Source of the DNA: Planctomycetota bacterium | GTDB taxonomy: Bacteria > Planctomycetota > Planctomycetia > Pirellulales > Pirellulaceae | Length of the DNA stretch: 5,284 bases | NCBI GenBank assembly: GCA_023417165.1 | Contig: JAEZGD010000610.1 | Span: 1-5,284, forward strand | Direction: 5' to 3' | In this document: piece after piece, positions 1 through 5,284 of the stretch | How positions within the stretch are numbered: the first letter of the stretch is position 1 | Layout of the letters: each line of letters opens with the position of its first letter | Position numbers and translations under genes: made by a program | Notes under the pieces: model-generated | The model's input: the letters and a program-made list of their open reading frames with translations, nothing else | The model's database searches: none | What the model was told of the DNA's origin: nothing

Positions 1-197
1 GGGCCGCCATTCATGAACAGGTGAATGACGTGCTTGGCCTTGGCCGGATAGTGCGGCGGCTTGGGAGCCAGCGGGTTGTCGTAGCTGGCCGCTTTCGCCT
101 GCGAAACGAGCGCTCCGTCGTCCCCCATGAGGGCCGCGAGTCCCAGCATGCCAAAACCCACGCCAGAGCGCGCCAGCAGTTCACGACGAGTGAGCAT
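1..197 (-). CDS. DUF1501 family exported protein, N-terminal 65 residues (3' end outside window)
   Basis: Reading leftward from ATG at 197-195, the frame is open to the window edge and gives 65 residues plus two bases. It begins MLTRRELLARSGVGFG and continues with a hydrophobic stretch (GMLGLAALM). The T-R-R-x-L-L pattern at residues 3-8 followed by that stretch is a twin-arginine type leader, so export as a folded protein is likely. The visible end reads HVIHLFMNGG, the first conserved block of DUF1501 proteins, a family usually grouped with the alkaline phosphatase/sulfatase fold; the catalytic part is not in view. The start is supported by the leader itself and by a weak GGAAA about 7 bases upstream (209-205). 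It lies 84 bases downstream of the PSCyt/DUF1549 gene on the same strand, the usual planctomycetal pairing, so co-transcription is inferred. Substrate and reaction are unknown. Confidence 0.93.
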   Translation of the reverse strand, partial: MLTRRELLARSGVGFGMLGLAALMGDDGALVSQAKAASYDNPLAPKPPHYPAKAKHVIHLFMNGG

Positions 198-254
198 GAT
201 GATGTTTCCAGGTAAGGCAAGCTCGAAAGCCCGCCAGCTTGCATCCGGTCGTTT

Positions 255-276
255 GGGCAGGCCCGGTGGCCCGCCC
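255..276 (-). promoter_or_regulatory. Intercistronic stem-loop between the PSCyt/DUF1549 and DUF1501 genes
   Basis: On the minus-strand transcript, bases 276-268 pair with 255-263 in a 9-bp GC-rich stem containing one G-U pair, with a 4-base loop (ACCG). It starts 5 bases after the upstream stop codon. The same sequence read on the plus strand has an A-C mismatch where the minus strand has G-U, so the structure fits the leftward mRNA better. No U-tract follows, so it is not a canonical intrinsic terminator. A role in mRNA 3'-end protection or in reducing read-through into the DUF1501 gene is inferred. Confidence 0.5.
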
Positions 277-281
277 TTCCA

Positions 282-3119
282 CTAATCCACAAAAGCAAAT
301 TCGTTCGTTAGCAGCAGGAGCTGAGCATATTGCTCCCACGGCGAGAGCTTGGCGTCGGCCGGCGTTTCCGTGGCCGCGACAATGAAGTTCTCGCCCCACG
401 ACAGCTCGTCGGTCGTCGGCGAGCGCTCGAACAACAGGCGATACATGGTTTGAATCTTATCGGCGTTTGCCGTGCTGGCCGCCACTTGCGGATGTGCGGC
501 CACGGCTTTCGCCTGGTCGATCACGAAGGGCGAGTTCATCAGGAACAAGGCTTGTTGCGGCACCGTGGTGCGCGCCCGACGATCGTTGCTGGTATCGGGG
601 CTGGCCACATCGAAGACGCGGAACAAGTTCGGCAGATCCTGGCGATCGAGGAAGCCATACACCGAACGGCGATTGCTCTGCGCGCGGGCGATTTCGACGG
701 GACGGCCACCCATGGTGGTGTCTAACTTGCCAGAGACGGCCAGCAGCGAATCACGCAGCGCTTCGAACTCTAGGCGGCGGCGATTCATGCGCCAGTACAA
801 GCGATTCTCGGGATCGACCGCGCGGCAGTCGGCCCGATCGGCGCTCGACTGCTGATACGTCGCCGAGAGCATGATCTCGCGATGCAGTTCCTTCAGTGAC
901 CAACCGTGCGTGCGCAGGTAATCGGCCAGGTAGTCGAGCAGTTCGGCCTGCACAGGCTTTTCGCTACGAATGCCAAAATCGCCCATCGTCGACACCAGCG
1001 GTTCGCTGCAATGATGCAGCCACACGCGGTTCGCAATCACCCGCGCGGTCAGCGGATTGTCGGGCGAAACAATCGCCTGGGCGAGTTCGAGCCGCCCGCC
1101 AGTGGTATAAGGCTGGCGATCGGGTTGCACCACCGCCAGGAACTGGCGCGGCACCTCTTTGCCGGGGCGATTCGCGTCGCCGCGTTGGAAGATGCGGGGA
1201 TTGTGCGGGTCTTTGTTATCGACGACCACCATCGCGCGTGGTGGCGCGCCGGGATCGTTGACTTGATGCTGGTCGATCTTGCGTTGGAACTCGGTCTTCT
1301 TGTCGCGTTCGTCGCGCGCCAGGAACTGGTCGATCTGATCGCGCGGCACGCTCGGCGGTGCGTCTGGGGCGACGATGAGTTTCGCGAGCTGTTGTTGCGG
1401 CTCAGCCAACTTTTGTTCGGCTTCGGCATTGGCTCCTGCGGCCTTCCACTCGGCGAGCGCGGTGGCCAACAGTTTGCCATACAACTCGGCGACTTCGGAC
1501 TTGTTCGTCGGCCGCTTCTCGGTGAGCGCGCTTTTCAGCAGCGGATTGATTTGCCCTGCGGCCGTTCCCTCAGGCTTGCCGAGCCACGCGTCAACCATGG
1601 GCGCGAGCCGCTCGGCATAGGGCTGCGGTTCCAGATCGGCGAGCGTGCGCGCATCGTGCCAAAAGCCGAGCAAGGCGTGCTCCGGCTTGGCGTGATCCTT
1701 CAGGTAGTTGTTCCAGCGCTCGAGCAAACGCGGCTTAAGATCATTTTTGCCCAACGACATGCCGCCCCGCCGGGGAATCCCTTCGCCAGGCTTGAGACTG
1801 ATAATCCGGTCAAGGTATTCGCCGGCTTTCTCGCGCGATTGCGTGACCAGCTCGCTATGACGCTGATCTAAATACCCGTTGAGTTCACCGCGCAGCCGCT
1901 CTTGCTCGGCCTGAAAGCGGTTATACGCTTCGCCCATTTCTGGCTCACCGATCAGCGGCAAATCATTGGGCTGGTTGCTGGTGGCAAACACACCATACAA
2001 CGAGTAATAGTCAGCCTGGGGAATGGCGTCGTACTTATGATCGTGGCAGCGAGCGCAGGCGACCGTCATACCCAGCAGGCCGCGCGAGACAGCGTCGATC
2101 TGATCGTCGATGTCGTCGTGACGATTGTTAAACTTGCGCCCAACCGTCAAAAAACCCAGCGCCGCCAGATCTTTGTCTTGAGGCGAAGGAGGCAACTTGT
2201 CGGCGGCGAGTTGTCGCAAAATGAACTGGTCGTAAGGCAGATCGTTGTTGAGCGCCTCGATGACCCAGTCGCGATACGTGTACGAATAGGGATAGCGGCG
2301 CTCGCGCTGAAAGGCATAGCCGCTGGTATCCGCATAGCGCGCGACGTCCAGCCAGTGGCGTCCCCAGCGTTCGCCATAGCGAGGCGAAGCCAGTAAGCGA
2401 TCGATCAGCGTCTTGTAAGCCTCGGGCGATTCATCTTTGACAAAGGCCTCGACTTCCTCCGGCGTGGGAGGCAGACCGTGCAAATCAAACGTCGCCCGGC
2501 GAATCAGCGTGCGCTTATCGGCGGCGGGCGCAGGCGAGAGTTGCGCGGCCTCTAACTTAGCCAGCGTGTAGTAATCGAGCTTGCGCGCCGGCCAAGCGGC
2601 GTTGTTGACTGTTGGCTGCGGTGGCGCGACCAGCGGTTGCAGCGACCACAGGTTTTCGCGTGAATCGCGCAACCGGTCGTCCATCGTCAGGATTTTGACC
2701 TCGGGCGAGTTCGGCCAAGGCAGGCCCATCTTCACCCAGGCGGCCAGTGCTTCGATGTCGGTCTCGCCCAGCTTTTCTTTGGGCGGCATGTGAATGTCGC
2801 CTTCGTGCCGCACGGCTTTAATCAGCGGGCTGTTCTCGGGTTCGCCGACGATCACCATTTTTTCAGTGATCTCGCCGCCGGCCAACACGGCGGCGCGCGA
2901 ATCGAGTCGCAGCCCACTCTCTTGCTTCTCGGGGCCATGACATTGCTGGCACTTGGTCGCCAGCACCGGCCGGACCTTTTGTTCAAAGAATTGTTCTTGC
3001 TCAGGCGAGACTGCCTCGTCGGCGGCCATCGCTAAGTTGTTGCCAGAAAGCAACATGGTGCCAAAACACCATCCCAACACGCATGTTGTGGCAACCAGGC
3101 AGCGCCGGAAGAACACCAT
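282..3119 (-). CDS. Planctomycete cytochrome-like protein: PSCyt1 + DUF1549 (PSCyt2) + DUF1553, 945 aa
   Basis: This is a large exported protein of the planctomycetal cytochrome family. Residues 1-32 form a Sec-type signal peptide (MVFFRRCLVA start, likely cleavage after AMA). A PSCyt1 cytochrome c-like domain at about 43-130 carries a heme-type motif (C57, C60, H61) and a candidate axial Met (M111 in HMPP). DUF1549/PSCyt2 spans about 181-385, including RWGRHWLDVARYAD (251-264) and a second CxxCH (C355, C358, H359 in CARCHDHK). Residues 390-665 are charged, Ala/Glu/Lys/Gln-rich and match no domain I recognise. DUF1553 covers about 672-925, with NRVW at 697-700 and the SNDRR and TVPQQAL blocks. 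An in-frame TTG at 3149 would add ten residues, but no ribosome site precedes it and the extension would place uncharged residues ahead of the signal peptide, so ATG at 3119 is preferred. Heme attachment is inferred from motifs only; substrate is unknown. The downstream DUF1501 gene is a probable operon partner. Confidence 0.95.
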   Translation of the reverse strand: MVFFRRCLVATTCVLGWCFGTMLLSGNNLAMAADEAVSPEQEQFFEQKVRPVLATKCQQCHGPEKQESGLRLDSRAAVLAGGEITEKMVIVGEPENSPLIKAVRHEGDIHMPPKEKLGETDIEALAAWVKMGLPWPNSPEVKILTMDDRLRDSRENLWSLQPLVAPPQPTVNNAAWPARKLDYYTLAKLEAAQLSPAPAADKRTLIRRATFDLHGLPPTPEEVEAFVKDESPEAYKTLIDRLLASPRYGERWGRHWLDVARYADTSGYAFQRERRYPYSYTYRDWVIEALNNDLPYDQFILRQLAADKLPPSPQDKDLAALGFLTVGRKFNNRHDDIDDQIDAVSRGLLGMTVACARCHDHKYDAIPQADYYSLYGVFATSNQPNDLPLIGEPEMGEAYNRFQAEQERLRGELNGYLDQRHSELVTQSREKAGEYLDRIISLKPGEGIPRRGGMSLGKNDLKPRLLERWNNYLKDHAKPEHALLGFWHDARTLADLEPQPYAERLAPMVDAWLGKPEGTAAGQINPLLKSALTEKRPTNKSEVAELYGKLLATALAEWKAAGANAEAEQKLAEPQQQLAKLIVAPDAPPSVPRDQIDQFLARDERDKKTEFQRKIDQHQVNDPGAPPRAMVVVDNKDPHNPRIFQRGDANRPGKEVPRQFLAVVQPDRQPYTTGGRLELAQAIVSPDNPLTARVIANRVWLHHCSEPLVSTMGDFGIRSEKPVQAELLDYLADYLRTHGWSLKELHREIMLSATYQQSSADRADCRAVDPENRLYWRMNRRRLEFEALRDSLLAVSGKLDTTMGGRPVEIARAQSNRRSVYGFLDRQDLPNLFRVFDVASPDTSNDRRARTTVPQQALFLMNSPFVIDQAKAVAAHPQVAASTANADKIQTMYRLLFERSPTTDELSWGENFIVAATETPADAKLSPWEQYAQLLLLTNEFAFVD

Positions 3120-3164
3120 AAGAACATCCAGACACAAGGTGGGAGGCAAGCCAGGCGGGAACTA

Positions 3165-3180
3165 CGGACGCGCGCGTCCG
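3165..3180. promoter_or_regulatory. Perfect 16-bp palindrome, candidate operator
   Basis: CGGACGCGCGCGTCCG reads identically on both strands with no spacer. It lies 45 bases upstream of the cytochrome-gene ATG at 3119 and 241 bases before the tadE-like ATG. A dyad of this size near a start codon is what a dimeric regulator site looks like, but the alternating CG core also occurs by chance in GC-rich DNA. The operator role is inferred. Confidence 0.4.
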
Positions 3181-3236
3181 CTGCAACGCTTAAGTAAACA
3201 CCAAACACCTCAAAAAGGCAAGATTGGCCGGCGTAA

Positions 3237-3260
3237 GGAGGGGGCGATCGGAACCCCTCT
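3237..3260 (+). promoter_or_regulatory. Short GC hairpin in the divergent intergenic region
   Basis: Bases 3237-3243 can pair with 3254-3260 (six Watson-Crick pairs and one terminal G-U on the plus strand) around a 10-base loop. An A6T4 tract follows at 3269-3278. There is no U-run directly after the stem on either strand, so it is not a standard terminator. The strand assignment is nominal, since it could sit in the leader of either transcript. Confidence 0.25.
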
Positions 3261-3324
3261 CGCACATCAAAAAATTTTGCTCATGGTCCGCCTCCCTGGC
3301 AAATGTGACCTATGTTTTCGATAC

Positions 3325-3376
3325 CTCTTCACCCTGTCTCCTCGCCTGCCTTGTCTTTGGCGGAGATGGTGAAGAG
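3325..3376 (+). promoter_or_regulatory. Long hairpin in the leader of the tadE-like gene
   Basis: CTCTTCACC (3325-3333) is the exact reverse complement of GGTGAAGAG (3368-3376). Inside this arm, 3337-3341 (TCTCC) pairs with 3362-3366 (GGAGA), and after a two-base bulge 3344-3346 (GCC) pairs with 3359-3361 (GGC), leaving a 12-base loop. The total is 17 Watson-Crick pairs interrupted by a 3x1 internal loop and one bulge. It ends 45 bases before the ATG at 3422. No U-tract follows on either strand. It could be an untranslated-region regulatory element or a protein site; which transcript carries it is unknown because the promoters are not identified. Confidence 0.45.
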
Positions 3377-3421
3377 CGACTTTGCCGCACGGGCTCGTTC
3401 GCGCCCTGGGATACACGAATC

Positions 3422-3952
3422 ATGAGTGACGACCACGTATTTCTGCCTGTCGCGCGCTGCGGCGTATCGGCGGGTAAAGCCTGTCGGCGCAACCGACCGC
3501 ATCTACCCCGCGACGGCGCCGCCACAACTGAGCTGGCCGTGGTCTTGCCGGTCTTTTTGATCTTTATGTTCGGCTTGTGGGCCTATGGGCACGCACAAAT
3601 GGTTTCGAACATGCTTAAGGGCGCCACACGCATGGCGGCCCGCTATGGCGCGACCGAAGGTGTCACTTCTGCTCAGGCCGAGGCGCGCATTCGCCAGGTG
3701 ATGGGCAGCGCGATCAATCCCGCGGTCATCACCATTCAAGTCAAAGACGCTTCGGGGTACGACGGCGGCACGGCTTTTCCCACCGCCGGTTCGGCAATGG
3801 CCGCCCTGCCCGACTTAGAACTCGCCAGCGCCGAATCTCGCCAGCTGTTCATGATTCGCGCGACGGTGAATTACAACGCGGTCGCGGTCATCCCGACCTC
3901 GTGGTTCGACAACGTCCAACTTTCCGCCCAATCCTTCATGCGGCATGAATGA
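3422..3952 (+). CDS. TadE-like pseudopilin with a long leader, 176 aa
   Basis: This is a small bitopic protein of the TadE/TadF type, a minor pseudopilin of Flp/Tad pilus assembly in the cell envelope. Residues 1-32 are a polar, basic leader ending RDG. The type IV prepilin-like motif follows: G32 at -1, then AATTE with the conserved glutamate at +5 (E37). A hydrophobic segment LAVVLPVFLIFMFGLWAYG (38-56) comes next, then a helix with the family pattern GATRMAARYGA (67-77). The remainder to 176 looks like a periplasmic domain. ATG 3422 is the only ATG ahead of the motif in this frame; only a weak GGGA (3408-3411) lies upstream, so initiation may be inefficient. The leader is long compared with the 13 residues in the next gene. 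It is first of three Tad genes on this strand, with a 52-base gap to the next. Whether it corresponds to TadE or TadF cannot be decided here, so no symbol is given. Confidence 0.85.
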   Translation: MSDDHVFLPVARCGVSAGKACRRNRPHLPRDGAATTELAVVLPVFLIFMFGLWAYGHAQMVSNMLKGATRMAARYGATEGVTSAQAEARIRQVMGSAINPAVITIQVKDASGYDGGTAFPTAGSAMAALPDLELASAESRQLFMIRATVNYNAVAVIPTSWFDNVQLSAQSFMRHE

Positions 3953-3953
3953 A

Positions 3954-3982
3954 GGCGTTTGCGACCGGGCGTCGCGAGCGTT
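3954..3982 (+). promoter_or_regulatory. Intercistronic stem-loop between the two tadE-like genes
   Basis: Starting 1 base after the stop codon of the first tadE-like gene, 3954-3965 can pair with 3971-3982 around a 5-base loop (CGGGC). The stem has 12 pairs, four of them G-U (two at the base, two internal), and the top five are Watson-Crick. The G-U pairs become A-C mismatches on the opposite strand, so the fold favours the plus-strand mRNA. A short pyrimidine-rich stretch (TTCTTTC at 3981-3987) overlaps the base of the stem and runs past it, which is weakly terminator-like. The ribosome site of the next gene begins at 3990. Partial termination or mRNA processing setting the ratio of the two proteins is inferred. 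Confidence 0.5.
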
Positions 3983-3989
3983 CTTTCGT

Positions 3990-3994
3990 AGGAG
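3990..3994 (+). promoter_or_regulatory. Ribosome binding site deciding the start of the second tadE-like gene
   Basis: AGGAG ends 10 bases before ATG 4005. The alternative in-frame ATG at 3945, which overlaps the end of the upstream gene, has no such site and would add 20 residues to the leader. This favours 4005. Confidence 0.75.
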
Positions 3995-4004
3995 TGTAGT
4001 AGCC

Positions 4005-4478
4005 ATGTTTCGCAAGCCTGCACAGCGAGTACGCCGCCGCGGCGCGGTGACCGTCGAGTTCGCTCTGATGGCGCCGGTCTTTTTGGTGATGGTGCTGGGC
4101 GTGACCGAGACCGCACGCATGTTTGAAATGCAGAACCAGCTGCAAGTGGCCGCCCGCGAAGGCGCTCGCATGGCAGCCATGGATCGTACGGGACTGACCT
4201 CTCAGGGCCAGTCGACCAATGCCAAGGTGGTCCAAGACGTCAAGAATTTTCTGGCGGCCACGGGCATGGATCCTAACGACATCAACGTGCAAATCGTTAG
4301 CCACGAAGATCCCACCGCTGGATTCAATCTAGACGATCCTACGAACAGCCTGAAGTACTTCCAAGTGAAGGTCAGCGTGCCATTCAGCGCTTCTTCGCAG
4401 GTGGTGCCCGAAGCAGCCGACTTCAAGTTGCAATCGAAGATTGTCTTCCGCAACACGAAACTGTTTGCCGCCAATTAG
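4005..4478 (+). CDS. tadE: TadE-like pseudopilin, 157 aa
   Basis: This is a canonical TadE-family (PF07811-type) minor pseudopilin for Flp/Tad pilus biogenesis, anchored in the inner membrane with its C-terminal part outside. A short basic leader (MFRKPAQRVRRRG) ends at G13; AVTVE places the conserved glutamate at +5 (E18). In characterised Tad systems this motif is cut by the dedicated prepilin peptidase TadV. The hydrophobic segment FALMAPVFLVMVLGV (19-33) is followed by the hallmark helix with MQNQLQVAAREGARMAA (42-58). Residues 60-157 are polar with alternating beta-like segments (YFQVKVSVPF, 118-127). The start follows from AGGAG at 3990-3994 and from the normal leader length. It shares the motif layout, though little of the C-terminal sequence, with the preceding gene, consistent with a TadE/TadF-like pair. 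TadE rather than TadF is the likelier name but is not certain. Confidence 0.92.
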   Translation: MFRKPAQRVRRRGAVTVEFALMAPVFLVMVLGVTETARMFEMQNQLQVAAREGARMAAMDRTGLTSQGQSTNAKVVQDVKNFLAATGMDPNDINVQIVSHEDPTAGFNLDDPTNSLKYFQVKVSVPFSASSQVVPEAADFKLQSKIVFRNTKLFAAN

Positions 4479-4537
4479 TACCTGCACGCGGACGAGAAAG
4501 CACCGTTCGCCAACCCCAACCCAACATCGTTCGAAGC

Positions 4538-4542
4538 AGGAG
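4538..4542 (+). promoter_or_regulatory. Ribosome binding site of the tadG-like gene
   Basis: AGGAG lies 8 bases before ATG 4551, a normal spacing, and supports that start. The complement CCTGC at 4481-4485 could pair with GCAGG at 4536-4540 across about 50 bases, but five pairs at that distance is too weak to claim as control. Confidence 0.75.
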
Positions 4543-4550
4543 CCTGTTTT

Positions 4551-5284
4551 ATGAGCCGCATCCACGCGCACGCCCGATTGAGGCGGCGACCGGCCGAAGT
4601 ACCTACACGACGCCAAGGCGTGATCACGGTCTTGTCGGCCGCGGTGATGGTGGTTTGCTTTGCGTTCGTTTCATTTGCGGTCGATTCAGGTTTGATTGTG
4701 CTCACGCGCAATCAAATGCAAAACGCCGTCGACGCTGCCTCGCTGGCCGCCTCGCAAGAGATGGTCAATGCCGTGCATGCCGCTGGCGAAAGCGGAGGTG
4801 GTGGTGGCAGCGCCACCGCGAGCGCGATGGAATCGGCGCGCACGGTCGCGGCGATGGTCGCCGAAGCCAACGGCGTCTTTATCGACCCTCAAACCGACGT
4901 CAAATTCGGTCGCCGAGCCTACGACTCGGCCAGCCGCACCTGGCCCATTACCTGGGATGTCTCGCCTGCTAACGTGGTCAAGGTGACTGCGCGGCGTGAG
5001 AACACGGATCTGACGGCTCCCGATGGCCGCTTGAAGCTGGCCTTCGGCTGGGCCGTCAATCGCGAAAGCGTCGCGCTGCGAACCAGCGCTAGCGCCTTTG
5101 TCGAAGCTCGCGACATGGTGCTGGTGATGGACTTCTCCGGCTCGATGAACGACGACAGCACCTATGCCATGCTGGGAACCCGCGACCGCGCGGCGCTCGA
5201 AGCCAATATGAAGGACATCTACGACATCCTCGATGGCCTGCACGACTTCGGGGACCTGGAATTCGAGCCCGAATGGCTGACGCA
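4551..5284 (+). CDS. tadG: TadG-like pilus assembly protein with Tad N-terminal segment and vWA domain (3' end outside window)
   Basis: The frame is open from ATG 4551 to the window edge (244 codons plus two bases). A basic N-terminus (LRRRPAEVPTRRQG, 10-23) leads into a Tad_N-type membrane segment (about 24-51, GVITVLSAAVMVVCFAFVSF), then the family helix TRNQMQNAVDAASLAASQ (52-69). G23 is followed by VITVL, so leucine (L28) stands where pseudopilins have glutamate; this fits TadG-like proteins, which are not thought to be processed as pilins. A five-glycine run (82-86) follows. A von Willebrand A domain starts near 188 with VLVMDFSGSM; D194, S196 and S198 form the DxSxS metal-site motif. 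The remaining metal-site residues are beyond the edge. It is third in the Tad cluster, 72 bases after the tadE gene. Envelope anchoring or surface display in tight-adherence pilus function is the family role; the exact role here is inferred. Confidence 0.9.
   Translation, partial: MSRIHAHARLRRRPAEVPTRRQGVITVLSAAVMVVCFAFVSFAVDSGLIVLTRNQMQNAVDAASLAASQEMVNAVHAAGESGGGGGSATASAMESARTVAAMVAEANGVFIDPQTDVKFGRRAYDSASRTWPITWDVSPANVVKVTARRENTDLTAPDGRLKLAFGWAVNRESVALRTSASAFVEARDMVLVMDFSGSMNDDSTYAMLGTRDRAALEANMKDIYDILDGLHDFGDLEFEPEWLT

Larger units (their letters stand above)
3120..3421. other. Divergent intergenic region between the cytochrome and Tad pilus operons
   Basis: These 302 bases separate two genes transcribed away from each other, so promoters for both should lie here. 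I found no convincing protein-coding gene: the reading frame open from a TTG at 3224 into the pilus gene has no ribosome site and its product does not resemble a TadE leader. I also found no well-matched sigma70-type -35/-10 pair on either strand; TATGTT at 3311-3316 is the best single -10-like hexamer and lacks a partner. The region holds a perfect 16-bp palindrome (3165-3180), a short GC hairpin (3237-3260), an A6T4 tract (3269-3278) and a long hairpin (3325-3376). Confidence 0.8.

Noticed and set aside
1006..1021. Inverted repeat GCTGCA-ATGA-TGCAGC
   Set aside because: It lies inside the conserved DUF1553 coding region (LHHC) and is explained by codon choice.
906..1871. A 321-codon open frame on the plus strand, inside the cytochrome-like gene
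   Set aside because: It is antisense to a gene with clear conserved domains. Its product shows no family motif and such frames are common opposite GC-rich genes.
3024..3119. Possible lipoprotein signal from the cysteines near the N-terminus of the cytochrome-like protein
   Set aside because: The residues before each cysteine do not match a lipobox, and an AMA cleavage site follows the hydrophobic stretch.
3120..3149. TTG start at 3149 for the cytochrome-like gene
   Set aside because: There is no ribosome site, and the ten added residues are not typical of a signal peptide. ATG 3119 gives a normal signal peptide.
3224..3421. N-terminal extension of the first tadE-like gene from a TTG
   Set aside because: The extra 66 residues do not look like a pilin leader, no ribosome site is present, and the segment overlaps the strong hairpin at 3325-3376.
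3945..4004. Upstream ATG of the second tadE-like gene overlapping the previous stop
   Set aside because: ATG 4005 has AGGAG at a usable distance and gives a leader of the usual length. The upstream ATG lacks a ribosome site.
4481..4542. Possible masking of the tadG ribosome site by CCTGC upstream
   Set aside because: Only five pairs over a loop of about 50 bases; too weak to support.
4793..4808. Glycine-codon run as a possible slippage or phase-variation site
   Set aside because: The five glycine codons use mixed third bases, giving only a short GGT repeat in triplets, so length changes would stay in frame.

Overview
The window looks like chromosomal DNA from a planctomycete, probably of the Pirellulales type. 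It is GC-rich. It carries a cytochrome-like PSCyt1/DUF1549/DUF1553 protein followed by a DUF1501 protein with a Tat-type leader, a gene pair that is greatly expanded in Planctomycetota and rare elsewhere. The lineage call is inferred from gene content, not from a marker gene.

Layout: two divergent transcription units share a 302-bp intergenic region (3120-3421). Leftward (minus strand) come the 945-residue PSCyt/DUF1549/DUF1553 protein (3119 to 282) and, after 84 bp, the N-terminus of a DUF1501 protein (197 to 1, cut by the window edge). Rightward (plus strand) come three Tad-type pilus genes: a TadE-like pseudopilin with a long leader (3422-3952), a second, canonical TadE-like pseudopilin (4005-4478), and a TadG-like protein with a Tad N-terminal membrane segment and the start of a von Willebrand A domain (4551 to the right edge, incomplete).

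How they work together: the leftward pair is exported. The cytochrome-like protein appears to use Sec and the DUF1501 protein Tat. Such pairs are usually regarded as parts of an uncharacterised planctomycetal degradative or redox system, and the substrate cannot be read from this window. The rightward genes would supply minor pseudopilins and an envelope-anchored vWA protein for a Flp/Tad tight-adherence pilus. The ATPase, secretin, platform, Flp pilin and prepilin peptidase genes are not in the window.

No clearly new system is visible. The less ordinary content is non-coding: a perfect 16-bp palindrome and a 17-bp-paired hairpin in the divergent intergenic region, and two intercistronic stem-loops, one in each operon, whose G-U pairs make them better on the transcribed strand than on the other. 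No RNA genes, insertion sequences, CRISPR arrays or attachment sites were seen.
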